DNA of 64,000 nt. It comes from Isoetes taiwanensis (taxonomy: Eukaryota; Streptophyta; Lycopodiopsida; Isoetales; Isoetaceae). The notes below the pieces were generated by a model. The model did not search any database and was not told the origin of the DNA. It was given only the letters and a program-made list of their open reading frames with translations. The stretch covers positions 2,233,927-2,297,926 of the forward strand of contig JAJEKV010000001.1 of NCBI GenBank assembly GCA_021234155.1, written 5' to 3'. Position numbers and translations under genes: made by a program. Below, piece by piece: positions 35,273 through 46,955 of the stretch. Each line of letters begins with the position of its first letter. Positions within the stretch are counted from its first letter, which is position 1.

Positions 35273-36882
35273 TGTGACGCTCCCGGAATATATCGACCCT
35301 CGGACGTATACATGCTGGGACTTTCCCCTCCATGGCGATCATCTCACCATGAGCGGGGCCCTCAAATGCATTTGGGCCACCTATGAAATGAGGCCCGGAA
35401 GAAGGACACGAAGGGGTCATTCGGCCCACGCCTTCAATGGGACTCCTACGTCGCGGAAGCATGAATACAAGGGTTAGCACGCAGCATGAATATACATAAA
35501 TAACCACCACGAAGGGTGCGCATCCATCTAATATACCAGCGGCATAGAATATGCATCTAATCCTAGGAAAACACCGGAACCGGGTTCTACCCGGCTCGGA
35601 CTCCGGTGAGGATCGACCGACGGCTAGGCCTCAAGAGATCAGCAGATAGAATCTTGGCATGGCGTTGGTGGCAATAGAACATCGGCTAGGGTTGTCCACT
35701 CCATCCGCCCCCTTGTGCACACTTTGCGGATGGGTCAATTCATGCTATGGCTTTGCTATAGCCTTAGGAGACGCAGTTGGAGGAATCACCCTTTGAGCCT
35801 ACTCCCGGGTTCATGGCGCCTGGTCCGATGAGGCAGGTCGGGGAAGCGTCCCCTTCCGAATCCGCGGTGGTTCCACGGGCGAAGCTAGAGAATACGTGCG
35901 CATCGGCGACCCCCGTATCCGTACCCGACTTACTCGCCCTAAATCTACTCAAAGTGCAAGGTGCTCCATACGGATCACACCTTCCCACCCGGGGAGTGTC
36001 AGACCCATACCCGCCCCTCGTGGACCGGCTATCAGGCCTAGCCCTTTGTAGGAGTCTCGGGAGCCATGTATGCTCATGCAAGACCCCACCCTCATGTCAC
36101 CACTTGTGTTCTTGTATGCGGTGCTAAGCCGGACCATAGCATCTAGGACCCGGTGGGTTCTTGTGCACAGCCGCATCTAATGGGACTCTATTGGGGCTAT
36201 CTAGGAGCATACTACGAAAGACACGGTTCGGAGGTCTCTACCCCCGTAATCCCCCGCTTTTGAGTCGATTTAACAAAGAGCTAACAATTCATCCTCTCAG
36301 AATAGAAATCCGAATTGAATATAAAGAGAATTTGTTTGTACAACCAAGGGTTAGATTGAATCCCAAAGAGAACAGAGAAACGGACACAACCAAGCGTTAT
36401 CTAGAATTCACATAGCCACCTACCAGACCGGGCTGGACTCATTTCCATGGGGCGCTTCCATCTCCAGGGAGTTAGGAATTCAGCTGCTGCTGTTGCGCAC
36501 AGGGACGACTAGTATGGTGATTCTCTGCAGGTGGATGATGGCGCTCAGCTCCTGGCCTTCCTTGGTCGATTAGAGGAGTCAATCCCAGGGATAGGGGTCA
36601 AGTTGGCATCCAAACTTGGCAACCCCCATGCACCCCAATCGATTGGAGCAGGTGGCGCCTCCCCAAATGGTAATTAGCCCCACTTCCTAAGTTCTAGGTT
36701 ATTATTATTAATGTGTTAAATTAGCATAGCTAATTTTAATCCATTGTAAGGTAACCCCTTAGGTTGCAATCACGTTCCCATACTCCCATGGTAGCGTACC
36801 TTTAGGGGGGTGACGTGCTTGTATTTGTACGTGCCTCGTATGAATACGTGACGTAGACCGTATAAATACGTGGAACGTCACA
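35273..36882 (-). repeat. LTR B (5' LTR of the coding unit)
   Basis: A 1610-bp LTR with TGTGACG...CGTCACA ends. Reading on the minus strand it lies directly upstream of the primer site and the extra frames, so it is the promoter LTR of the full-length unit. On its other side it is followed by a purine tract remnant and then the short internal remnant. Confidence 0.92.
36800..36882 (-). promoter_or_regulatory. ACGT-core cluster with TATA motif at the LTR start
   Basis: Within about 75 bases at the U3 start there are six or so ACGT cores (GACGTG, TACGTG, ACGTGACGTA, ACGTGG, AACGTCA). A TATAAATA/TATTTATA sequence readable on either strand lies among them. The block is unchanged in all three LTRs (also about 25250-25332 and 38600-38679). 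ACGT cores are bZIP/G-box binding sites in plants. A promoter role is inferred from position and composition. Confidence 0.55.
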
Positions 36883-37058
36883 TTCTCCCCTCCACTTCAA
36901 AGCTATAATTTCTTAACTTAACCTAACACCAAGCCAAACAACAAAGAGAGCTAACGACACATTGACTTAGCCTCCTCCTAACTACCGTGCTACGAAGTTA
37001 GTGTTTGGCGGTGCTATGATTTCGAGCAGCAACGAAATCACGGCTCTGATACCACCTT
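36883..37058 (-). mobile_element. Internally deleted second unit (176 bp)
   Basis: The segment starts with the purine-tract complement TTCTCCC (as at 25333) and jumps at once to leader sequence, CTCCACTTCAAAGCTATAAT (as at 35108). It then runs to the primer site GGCTCTGATACCA (37042-37054). It is thus a unit whose whole coding region, about 9.8 kb, was lost between C-rich sequences that share CCCTCC. Confidence 0.88.
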
Positions 37059-38679
37059 TGTGACGCCCCGAATATATACGACCCTCCGGACGTATACATA
37101 CGAGGACTTTCCCCTCCCATGGCGATCATCTCACCATGAGCGGGGCCCTCCCGTGCGCTTTGGGCCACCTATGAAATGAGGCGGGAAGAAGGACACGAAG
37201 GGGTCATAATGCCCACGCCTTCAATGGGACTCCTACGTCAGCGGAAGCATGAATACAAGGGTTAGCACGCGGCATGAATATACATAAATAACCACCACGA
37301 AGGGTGGCGCATCCATCTAATATACCAGCGGCATAGAATATGCATCTAATCCTAGGAAAACACCCGAACCCGGGTTCTACCCGGCTCGGACTCCGGTGAG
37401 GATCGACCGGCGGCTAGGCCTCAAGAGATCAGTGAGGCCGAATCTTGGCATGGCGTTGGTGGCAATAGAACATCGGCTAGGGTTGTCCACTCCATCGCCC
37501 CTCCACCGTGCACACTTTGCGGATGGGTCAATTCATGCTATGGCTTTGCTATAGCCTTGGGAGACGCAGGTTGAGGAGGAATCACCCTTTGAGCCTACTC
37601 CGGGTTCATGGCGCCTGGTCCGATGAGGCAGGTCGAGGGAAGCGTCCCCTTCGAGAATCCGCAGGTGGTTCCACGAGGCGAGCTAGAGAATACGTGCGCA
37701 TCAGCGACCCCCCCGTGATCCCGTGCCGACTTACTGCGCCCTAAATCTACTCAAAGTGCAAAGGTGCTCCATACGGATCACACCTTCCCACCCAGGAGTG
37801 TCGGACCCATACCCGGCCCTCGTACGGATGACTCTCGGGGCCTAGCCCACTGTAGGAGTCTCGGGGAGCCATGTATGCTCATGCAAGACCCCACCCCTCA
37901 TGTCACCACTTGTGTTCCTTGTGCGGTGCTAAGCGGACCATAGCATCTAGGACCGGTGGGTTCTTGTGCACAGCCGCATCTAATGGGACTCTATTGGGCG
38001 CTATCTAGGAGCATACTACGATTACCGCGGTTCAGAGGTCTCTACCCCGTAATCCCCCGCTTTGAGTCGATTTAACAAAGAGCTAACAATTCATCCTCTC
38101 GGAATAGAAATCCGAATTGAATATAAAGAGAATTTGTTTGTACAACCAAGGGTTAGATTGAATCCCAAAAGAGAATGAGAAACGGACACAACCAAAGCGT
38201 TATCTAGAATTCACATAGCCACCTACCTGAATTCGGGCTGGACTCATTTCCATGGGGGGCTTCCATCTCCGGGGAGTTAGGAATTCATTTCTTCACGCCG
38301 AGGGACGACTAGTATGGTGATTCTCTGCGGTGGATGATGGGCTCAGCTCCACGGCCTTCCTTGGTCGATTAGAGGAGTCAATCCGGGGATAGGGGTCAAG
38401 TTGGCATCCAAACTTGGCAACCCCATGCACCCCAATCGATTGGAGCAGGTGGCGCCTCCCCAAATGGTAATTAGCCCCACTTCCTAAGTTCTAGGTTATT
38501 ATTATTAATGTGTTAAATTAGCATAGCTAATTTTAATCCATTGTAAGGTAACCCCTTAGGTTGCAATCACGTTCCCATACTCCCATGGTAGCGTACCTTT
38601 AGGGGGGTGACGTGCTTGTATTTGTACGTGCCTCGTATGAATACGTGACGTAGACCGTATAAATACGTGGAACGTCACA
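37059..38679 (-). repeat. LTR C (outer LTR)
   Basis: A 1621-bp LTR with the same ends as A and B, followed by CTAAG. It carries its own primer site on the inside, so on the minus strand it is the 5'-most LTR of the composite. Confidence 0.92.
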
Positions 38680-38684
38680 CTAAG
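38680..38684. repeat. Target-site duplication CTAAG (right)
   Basis: Exact match to 23709-23713; marks the right limit of the three-LTR element. Confidence 0.85.
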
Positions 38685-41060
38685 TGATTATTTTGAAATC
38701 AAATTCAATACTTTGAAAAGATGAGGGAATCTGAAATGTTGGCATGCAAGAAAGTAAGATCCAACAACGGCTTGCAGAAAGAAAACCAGAGCCCAAGAGT
38801 AGAAAGGGCTAAGTCTGGCTGTCGATGAGAAATTTGGAGCCATTTCGAGGGGGCAAAAACCATGGACACTTGGTCTCTAACTTCTGCTAAATGTTCACCT
38901 ATCTGCTCGTCTGATTCGATATACTTCTCTGCAATTCAACGTTCTACCTTTTTCTAAGCATGCTCAATAGAAATGCTTCAGTTTTTGCCTTCTTTGCTCC
39001 TTCTTCCCCTGCTTTTAAACGAAAATGTTACAGGAATAAAAACATTGGGTTAGCATGGGTTGAATTTTTTTAGGCGGACTTGTTGTTGTGCATCTGTGCT
39101 ACAGCCAACCAGATTTTACAGCTTAGAGCCATCGCCCCATGGCTTTGCAGCAACAAAAGAAAATATTTTTTGCTCCAGCAAGAAACCTAAGAACCATTCT
39201 ACCCACAAATAAATCGTCATGACAATAGTTGGGAATACTCTATTTTTAGCTTTACCCTCCATTTGCACAGATTTAAAGGAAAAAAAGAAGCTATTGCCAT
39301 AGAAGGAAGGAAGGAAGGAAGGTATTTTTATCGCCATAGAGAGATGCCTGATACCACAACAGTTCTGACCAATGCAAAGAAGATCAACATGTTCATGCTT
39401 CTGCTAGTAGAAATTCTACAAAATTCTACCATGCACATTTTCAAGCGAACAAGCGAGCAAAATGAGGATTTCAACCCAAGATTCACGTGACTCATCCATT
39501 GCTATGGTATGCACCAAAAAGGCATTAAAAATCCAGAAGTGATATGCCGGAAGAGGAAAAATATTGCGGCATCTATAAACCGAGCAGGGGAGTTGGAGTC
39601 TCTGCATTGCTAAACCCTAAGAGAGAAGAAATTAGTTGAATCAAAGCAAAGAAACGATCCCTATGTTGCTTTGAAGCAACCGATTGAATCAATTGCATTA
39701 CTTTCTAAAGCAAGGTTTTGCGCTGCTTCAAAGAAACTGATTGAACGAAAGCAAGGAAGAAATTGAAATATTCATCCCTAATAAAAACAACTTCTTGCAT
39801 CAGTACACATTAACACAACATTAACCAAGTTCATACCCTAGGTCGTGTTTACCCTAGGTCATCTTATGACATAAAATAGGGCATAAGATTGCATTCGTTT
39901 TGTTGTGGCTTCTACATTATTCATAACCTTGGGAATAAATTAGGGCAGAATTCATATGATGCAACGAACTAGAATTGTGAAAAATGTCAGACCAATGTCG
40001 TATAGGTCTAGGTTTGAGCTCAATGTTGTCTAGGCCTAGGGATGTTAAATTGCTATTTTAATCTTTGAGGAATGATAATCCACCCACATTTACAGCATAG
40101 TCAAGGAATTTACTATGTATTCTTCTGCATAGTAGGTAGGAAGAAAATAATCAAATGAGCTTCATTAGATATTGGGTACCATGTATTCTTTGCATAGATA
40201 GAAAGAAAATAATCAAATCAGTTGCTGCAAACAAGTAGTAATTTGATGTGTTGCTTTATGTAATGTGTGAATTATTCTTTGCTTGAAAGATTTGCTTACA
40301 TAGTGCAAAACGTTATTATTGCAAATTTCACATTCTTGAAAAAGTCCATACGTACAAACTTGCCAATTAGATAGTCCAAAAATCATCTTAAATCTTTCAC
40401 ACACATAAGCACCCAGTACAAAGAACAAACTAACGGCGGCGACTGCCGCCATGACAAATTCTTGTAATTTATAAAATATATAAAAGATTTTTATACAAAA
40501 ATACAACATATATTGAAGTCGATATACTCCGTGCAAATTTATATGCATATACGTACATATGTTTAGTTAGAGATACACCGTCAAAATCTATACACGTATA
40601 AATTTTTTGTACATAAAATTTATATATCTAACTCGATATACGCCATTAAAAACGTTTATATTTTTGCCCCATGCCCTTTCCCATACATTAAAAAAAGAGG
40701 GGAACATATATGCCCTTGCCATATATTTAGTTTGATAAATAATGTATATATCGAACTCGATATACAATATTTTTTTAAAATATCAATAGCTCATGTTTGA
40801 GACTTGTCATGGTTTCTGTAAGCTTTTATATTTATTTAACTCGTACTTTTCTTACAGATTATCTTACTCCTTTTATTACAGATTGTCTTCCTGTATTTCT
40901 ATAGCTAAATATATTATCAAAGGTGACGATACCTTTTCTATTCACTTTGTCTTTGTTACTATTTTGGTTTTGTGCCACAAGTGCATACAAATGGAATGAT
41001 ATTCTTGTAACTATACAAAACGAGAATTACTAATGGTACTACACATTGTATCCATAGGCT
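38685..41060. other. AT-rich intergenic region
   Basis: No gene recognised. It holds a (GGAA)n run near 39304-39322. Near 40.55-40.77 kb are ATATCTAACTCGATATA-like words in repeated and inverted form, resembling those near 9.9 kb. The longest frame (40213-40548, minus, 111 aa) has a hydrophobic segment but no recognisable domain. Confidence 0.4.
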
Positions 41061-41072
41061 ATATATAAAAAC

Positions 41073-41930
41073 ATGTCTTCTTGTTGCACTATGTTGAAAA
41101 TGGAGACCAACTACGACTCGGACGTTTGTTGGAGTGATGATAATTTTTCAAATATATTTGATGAGTTCTCTAGTGACATAGAGGGTTTTTTTGAAGAAAG
41201 GAAACTCTTAACTAATGGAGTGCTGGAAATTGAAGATGATGAGTCTAGGTCCTCAACCTTAACAGAGGAATCTGTGGCTGTGAGTGAAATAAGAACCAAC
41301 ATCCTCCTAGAAGCCATCGGGAGTTATTGATAGAGTGTGTAACAAGATATCCCCATCTTACTGCATGGTTAGATAGCAGAATAGTTAAAGGAAATGGATT
41401 TAACTACGAAACATATCAACTTATGAGACATTGCACAATGCATTGTAGGAATCCCTTGTCTTTTAACATTGAGAAGTGTGATCCAAACTTTCGCTTCACT
41501 CATCAAAGGAAAAATGGGCCACCAATCCCAATCATTGATTGAAAGATTGAGCCTTAGAATTGGCATGAGATATCTTACCCTGGATTGGATCCCGTCCTCC
41601 AAGATCCCCACATGAGATCCCCTCCTCTGGGATCCCACAGTTAACTGTGCAATTAAAGGGTAACTGTGCAGTTTAGGGCCGATTTTTTGTCGAATCGTGC
41701 ATCTCTGATAGCAGTGGCACTCGCTGCGCTTCCTCCTTGGAATCTATCTGAAGCTCTTCTCCAGCCCATTCCGACCATCTCTGAAGTGATCCCATCCGAT
41801 TCTGTAAGAATCGAGGGAGAAAAAACAACCACAAATCAGTCTCCTCCTCTGCATCTAGTATCCTCTTCTCTACCTCCTCCTATCCCAATCTCTCTGTCTC
41901 CTCCTTTGGGTTGACCTAGGTCCTCAAAGA
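41073..41930 (+). other. Unrecognised open frames and GGGATCC-type repeats
   Basis: Two adjacent plus-strand frames (41073-41330, acidic, Ser/Glu-rich; 41327-41542) could belong to one broken gene, overlapping by a few bases. I do not recognise them. Sequence at 41575-41640 and 41930-42020 repeats GATCCC and GATTCCC/GATTCTCC words. Confidence 0.25.
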
Positions 41931-42139
41931 TTCTCCCATAGATTCCTAAGGATAATATGTAAATTTCCTCAGATTATTTAAGATCCTATAAGGATTCCCC
42001 TAGATTCTCCAAGATTCCATCGAGAATCCTTTGAATTGTCGAAGACATGATTTTTTCATGTAAATAGTTGTGGGCACATCGTTACTATAAAAATGTGATG
42101 CACATGCCGCGTCATGTCTGATGCATATGGTTCATGGGG

Positions 42140-42970
42140 TGCATTGATTGTTGGCTATTCCTAGCATGGGGAAAGAGCTTTGTCGCTTGCATGCTTTGGA
42201 ATGATGGAGGACGAAGACATACAACCAAATGAAATAATAATCTCAGGCATTTTGAAAGCATGTGCAAGCATTGGAGCAATAGAGTATGGACAACTCATCC
42301 ATGAAAGGGTCATAAGAAACAAAATGCAATCAGACATTGTTGTTGGGAACACCTTATGTATGCTTAATGTGGGGGCCTTGAGGAGGCATGGAAAATCTTT
42401 TGACCAGGACTCTGATGTCATGGGTGCAATAATTACAAGATATGCCGAGCATGGAGAAGATATTCTGGCAATTGAATGTCATGAGAGAATGCAATAAGAT
42501 GGCATTTTCCAAATGCTATGACTTGTTTGAGAATTTTGAAGATATGTGCTACATTAGGAGCTGTTGAATAGAGTAGGTTTGTGCATCAAGGGATTATAAA
42601 AATGGGAATTGAATCAGATATCACTATGGGAAGCACTCTGGTTGATATGTATACCAAACGTGGAAGCTTAAGTGAAGCAAAATGTAGTATCTTGGAATTC
42701 CACAATCACGGGATATGGCCAGCATGGAAATACCTTCATGGCTCTATGTCTTGAGACAATGCAACAAGAAGGAATACAACTTGTTGAAGCATCCCTGAGC
42801 AATATATTTATTGCATGCAGTCGTGCTGGCCTAGTAGATGAAGGTTGTTCGTATATTTATTGCATGCAGTCATGCTGGTCTAGTAGACGAAGGTTGTTGG
42901 TATTTTTATTTACTTAATGAATATATATCTAGTGTATCTCATGAGAGACCTCCTTGGTCATGCAGGATTA
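42140..42970 (+). pseudogene. PLS-class pentatricopeptide repeat pseudogene
   Basis: Pieces in several frames show PPR repeats. Examples are DIQPNEIIISGILKACASIG, YGQLIHERVIRNKMQSDIVV, AIITRYAEHGEDILAIE, VVSWNSTITGYGQHG, EGIQLVEASLSNIFIACSRA and GLVDEGC. These match PLS-type plant organelle RNA-editing PPR proteins, which bind plastid or mitochondrial RNA. Stops and frameshifts are frequent, there is no start or transit peptide, and the DYW end is missing. The last repeat is duplicated in tandem (about 42801-42902). Confidence 0.85.
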
Positions 42971-43709
42971 TTCAGAGAGGCAAAATATTTACTTGTCCAC
43001 AATTCAAACTAATATATCAGGATGGATGGCTTTATTTGTTGCTTCAAAAATGCATGGAAATGTGCAATTAGGCTTCATAAAATTACTTGTCTAGATTCTT
43101 TTTTCGGCACGTTTTTATACCGCGAAATTTTTTGTTGCCATGTCGGCGTTTTTGGACGGAGCCGCCTTCTACTCTGTTTCTGCTCCAAAGCTTCTGAAGC
43201 CCTAAAATTTTCTCATAGGTTGGAATGCAGAGTGGCACTGAAGAAATTGAAGCAAAGCTCCATCGCAGGTACATATGCCTGGGGGTTTTCTTTTTGAATC
43301 ATTTAGTTTCAGTTTCTTGATCGAAATCCTGGATAATGCAGAGAATGCATGATAAATCTAAGAATGGGTGCATGCATAGTTTGAAACCGCTGGTTTAGAC
43401 AATTTTTTTCTACAACATTGAGATGCCATCAGAGCATCTCTTCTTCCTGGAACAGAAAGCCAGGGATGCAAACGTCATAGCCATGGCCAATACAAGGGTA
43501 GACTGGCTGGAAACGCTTCTCACCCATCCATTTTTCTTCTCAAGGCTGACTGACTGGCTGGCAGCTACCTTAAACATCTGGTGTCATGCGATTATCTAAT
43601 CGCAGCAACCGTTAAATCAGCATCTTGGCAGGGGAGGTTATTTCTGATAATCCATTGCTCTTGAGTGATTATCAAGTATGTTCAAAGGGGGCCAACCCTC
43701 CCCTCTCGT

Positions 43710-43749
43710 CAGATAACCCTCTCGGCCTGCCGGCCTCGAGGGTTATCTG
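43710..43749. repeat. Perfect 12-bp-arm hairpin
   Basis: CAGATAACCCTC (43710-43721) pairs exactly with GAGGGTTATCTG (43738-43749) around a GC-rich 16-base loop. A second small hairpin (GAGGA...TCCTC) follows at about 43764-43780. Confidence 0.7.
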
Positions 43750-43959
43750 CTATAATCATCCCAAGAGGAGGGTTATCCTCCTCATCTAATTTTCTTCTCA
43801 AGACTCCTTCCGGCTGCCATCTCAAGAACGGCCTAAATTTTAAGGTTCCAGCTGCATCAGAGTTCAAGAACGGCTTTTACAAGTTCAAGAAAGACAGAAA
43901 TTTCGACTGCATCAGAGTTTAGGAACGTCCTAAATTTTAAGGTGGGTAAAATTTTGTCC

Positions 43960-44020
43960 GAGAATTTCACTCAGCGTTGAAATTCAGATTCTGAAATTTC
44001 AACGGTGAGTGAAATTTCTC
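43960..44020. repeat. Fold-back hairpin, arms of about 25 bp
   Basis: Arm 43960-43984 (GAGAATTTCACTCAGCGTTG...) pairs with arm 43995-44020 (...CAACGGTGAGTGAAATTTCTC) with one bulge and about one mismatch, around a 10-base loop. There is no coding role; it could be a tiny MITE or a small-RNA precursor. Confidence 0.7.
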
Positions 44021-44344
44021 TTTTCGTCAAGGAAAGTTGATCATCGTTCTTGTTTATGCTCCAATGGTGGACTGCCATGTGGCAACCATTCTATCCTAGA
44101 ATGACAAATCGCAACACCATTCTGTGACGACTGGTTGGACCCAGTTACCTGCACATCTAAAGCATCGCTGTAGTCGAATCTGCATCATTGTAGCTTGAAA
44201 TCGATAGGATCGGCAAGAAAGCTTGAAATCGGCAAGAAAACTTGAAATTGGCAAGTCTAAATACAAGAAACCATCGCAAGAGCTTGGAAAGAGCTTGAAA
44301 TCCGCAAGAGCTTAAAACCTGAGCATCTATGGATCATCTGAGCT

Positions 44345-44430
44345 TGAAATTTGAAGCATATAGTCAGATTTGAAGCTGGAAATCTGAAGCATATAGCCAG
44401 ATTTGAAGCTCGAAATCTGAAGCACCTAAA
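44345..44430. repeat. Short tandem repeat, unit about 33 bp
   Basis: Two and a half copies of a unit containing AGCTTGAAATTTGAAGCATA and CAGATTTGAAGC. GCTTGAAATC(G/C)GCAAGA words also recur just upstream (44200-44320). Confidence 0.7.
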
Positions 44431-44472
44431 GCTGGATCTTTCCTTATGTTGTGGAGTGGGAATAGGTCGCGT

Positions 44473-44570
44473 CTTCTGGGCATGGCAGGGGCAGCTGGCT
44501 ACCGCCAGCAGCAGGTGCGCTCCCGGCTGCTGGTAGTAGCCAGCTGCCCCTACCAGGCCCAGGCCAGAAG
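44473..44570. repeat. Long GC-rich fold-back hairpin
   Basis: GGGGCAGCTGGCTACC followed by GCCAGCAGC (44488-44512) is mirrored by GCTGCTGGTAGTAGCCAGC then TGCCCC (44526-44551). Partial pairing continues outward (TTCTGGGC / GCCAGAA). The structure resembles a microRNA-type precursor or a MITE. No expression evidence is available. Confidence 0.6.
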
Positions 44571-44579
44571 GCCCTCCCT

Positions 44580-46200
44580 CTTACCATTCCACATAACGTA
44601 ATGAACAGTTCGTGAAAACTACTGCATTATTCCACTCATTTTAAATCCCATAAATGTTCCTCCGCCTGTGTACGGTGGCGCCGCTCAAGCTTTTTTCCGG
44701 AAGCATTTCTTCCCCAAGGTTTCTTAGCATAAGGTTTCTAGCAGCGCCGTGCCATAGCCGAGTTCTCACCAACGTAGGGTTTCCGCATGGTTTCTTAGCA
44801 CATAACACAAGGTCTCAAGCGCAACGCCATAGCCGAGTTCTGCACCAGCACAGATCTGCACCAACACAGGTTTACAATAGCCGTTGCCGAGTGAGAACAA
44901 ATAGGAGCAGAAGAAAGCTTGTGATCATAGCAGCCATTTTTTTGCTCTGCTCTGAATCCGGAAGCTCCATTCTTTAGCACAGGGTTTCTTAGCACAGAGT
45001 TTCTTTGTTCTTTGTTCTTTCTCTATTACAATATCATATATTTTTGGCATTCACTTCTCTTTGCAAACCTTCTCTGGCCTTAAGTTATATGGAAACAAGA
45101 GTAAAGGAAGGGAGAGGACAAATACTTGGCACATGTCCTATCTTCAGCAAATTCGAATTGTTGAATTTGAGGATGACAGTGACGGGCAAAGAAGTAGCGT
45201 CCCACACAAGAAGAACCCTGACAATTCTCTTTCGAGTTAAAGCCAATATATTTGCTAAAAAGATCTTAAAAGGAATATCTGTAGTGGCAAAGACCTGGTT
45301 TGTCAGCCCTGTTCATGTATGTTGTGCGAAGATATGCCAGAGGGACTTCAGGTCATACTTTGATTTCTGGTCGGTTCTCACCCCGGCTCAACAGCGTGCT
45401 GCGAGAGCTAAACTCAGAGCCATCTGTTCATGTGAAGCAATTGACCTAAACGGAAGTGCAATGGTTCAGATTATGAAGCATCCATCCAGGTTTGGGCCCT
45501 CGAAACTGCCATACTGATTTAGCAAAACTGGCCTTAATAATGTTTTGTTTATGCTTCAACCCTTAAAGCTTAGAAATTCAAATTCCTTTTTTATGGTGCA
45601 ACATGCTACAGAGCTGGGCAATTCGAGCGCACCATCTACATTATGCATAGATTCTGATTCTATCAGAAGCGTCTTCAAATAGAAATAAAAACTGTGAATG
45701 TGAATATCCAGCACAGGTATTAATCTATCAGTTCCGTTCTTTCCACATCCCCTGTAGAAACAAAACTGGACACCAGGTTGCAGAATATGTGCTCTCCATG
45801 TCCTAATTAAGTCAGTCACATCAATTAGCCAAACCCTTTTCATTGGTAGAGTCTTTTCCTTCTAATTCAAATGCGAGTTATATTCTCCATCCTCTTTACT
45901 TAAACATTCATTATAGATCTTGGACGTTAAAACGCTTGCTCAAATGTAATGGAACTTGAAATACATTACTTTAATTAAACACGAATTGGTTCCCTATATG
46001 CCCGTGAAGTATGCACATTTGTTCATTTAAACATTAGCTCAACGGTTACGGTGGCTATGCCACCGCATTTTGGTCTTGTAACTTAAACAAATAAGAAGTG
46101 GGCGTAGAGATGAACTCTTACCGGGCATAGAGATGAATTTTCACCAACACAAATGTACTATCAAAACGAAGTACAAGAACTGTAAGATAAAGAACAAGAA
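44580..46200. other. Intergenic, one unrecognised 170-residue frame
   Basis: A plus-strand frame at 45005-45517 encodes 170 residues with a hydrophobic start (LSLLQYHIFLAFTSLC) and a basic middle. No family is recognised and no homologue is proposed; it may be chance. Nothing else is seen. Confidence 0.25.
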
Positions 46201-46229
46201 GAAGAAGAAGAAGAAGAAGAGATTTTAAC

Positions 46230-46341
46230 GTCACGCCACAACAATATTATAGCAAAACAATCTGCTGCAACTATTTAGCAAAACAGTCACGCCACAACAA
46301 TATTATAGCAAAACAATCTGCTGCAACTATTTAGCAAAACA
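46230..46341. repeat. Perfect 56-bp tandem duplication
   Basis: The unit GTCACGCCACAACAATATTA... at 46230-46285 is repeated at 46286-46341 with no change seen. It directly follows a GAA trinucleotide run (about 46196-46220). Confidence 0.9.
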
Positions 46342-46955
46342 GATCGCATGGATACCCGTAAAGCGATAAAAATCATCTTCAAATGATGCAATGGCCGTAA
46401 TAACTGTAGTGCGTCTGTGCTCACAGCCTGCGTAAATACATATTGTCAATGTGACCAAATACACACCTTAAGGAGCAGTCAAAGATTTCTATATGCCTGA
46501 AATCTGCACTATCAACAATCTGTCCTGCTCACACCCAACCATCATGCTTATTCCAGCCTCATGGCAAGATTGCATCAAAGAATTCTCTTATTTTCAGTCT
46601 TTCTACTTAAAAAAAAAAGGGGAAAAAAAAAGGAAACATCTCCAGCAGTAGAAGAGCATGAATAGGGCAACAAATGCAAGAAATGAACCAGATTGCAAGA
46701 AATAAAAAACTGGAAACGAGCTTCAAAAGAATAAACTGGTCGTTTAGTCTCTATGACCAAGCAGTTTCATCAATTTATAGCAGCTCCAACCTTCGTTACA
46801 GTTGCTTTCATATAAAATCAGTGGACATCATCCATATACAAAACGTAACCCATCAGCAATTTTGCTGTTTTTTGTTGTTTTCCCCATCAGCAATTTTGCT
46901 GTTTTTTGTTGTTTTCCTTATTCTGTTTCTAGGAGCGACACTTATACCAACGCAA

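Larger units (their letters stand above)
23714..38679 (-). mobile_element. Chromodomain Ty3/Gypsy element with three LTRs
   Basis: The coding strand is minus. Three LTR copies (23714-25332, 35273-36882, 37059-38679) share the ends TGTGACG...CGTCACA. The full internal region lies between the first two. Between the second and third only 176 bp remain. The whole block is flanked by one 5-bp CTAAG duplication (23709-23713, 38680-38684), so it occupies a single insertion site. Gag, protease, RT, RNase H, integrase and chromodomain are all recognisable but broken by many small indels. The chromodomain places it among chromoviruses. Confidence 0.93.

Noticed and set aside
39300-39325. GGAA repeat as a regulatory element
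   Set aside because: It is a simple microsatellite without further context.
45005-45517. 170-residue frame as a real gene
   Set aside because: No recognisable domain, no codon signal beyond openness, in a repeat-rich gap; kept only as a note.
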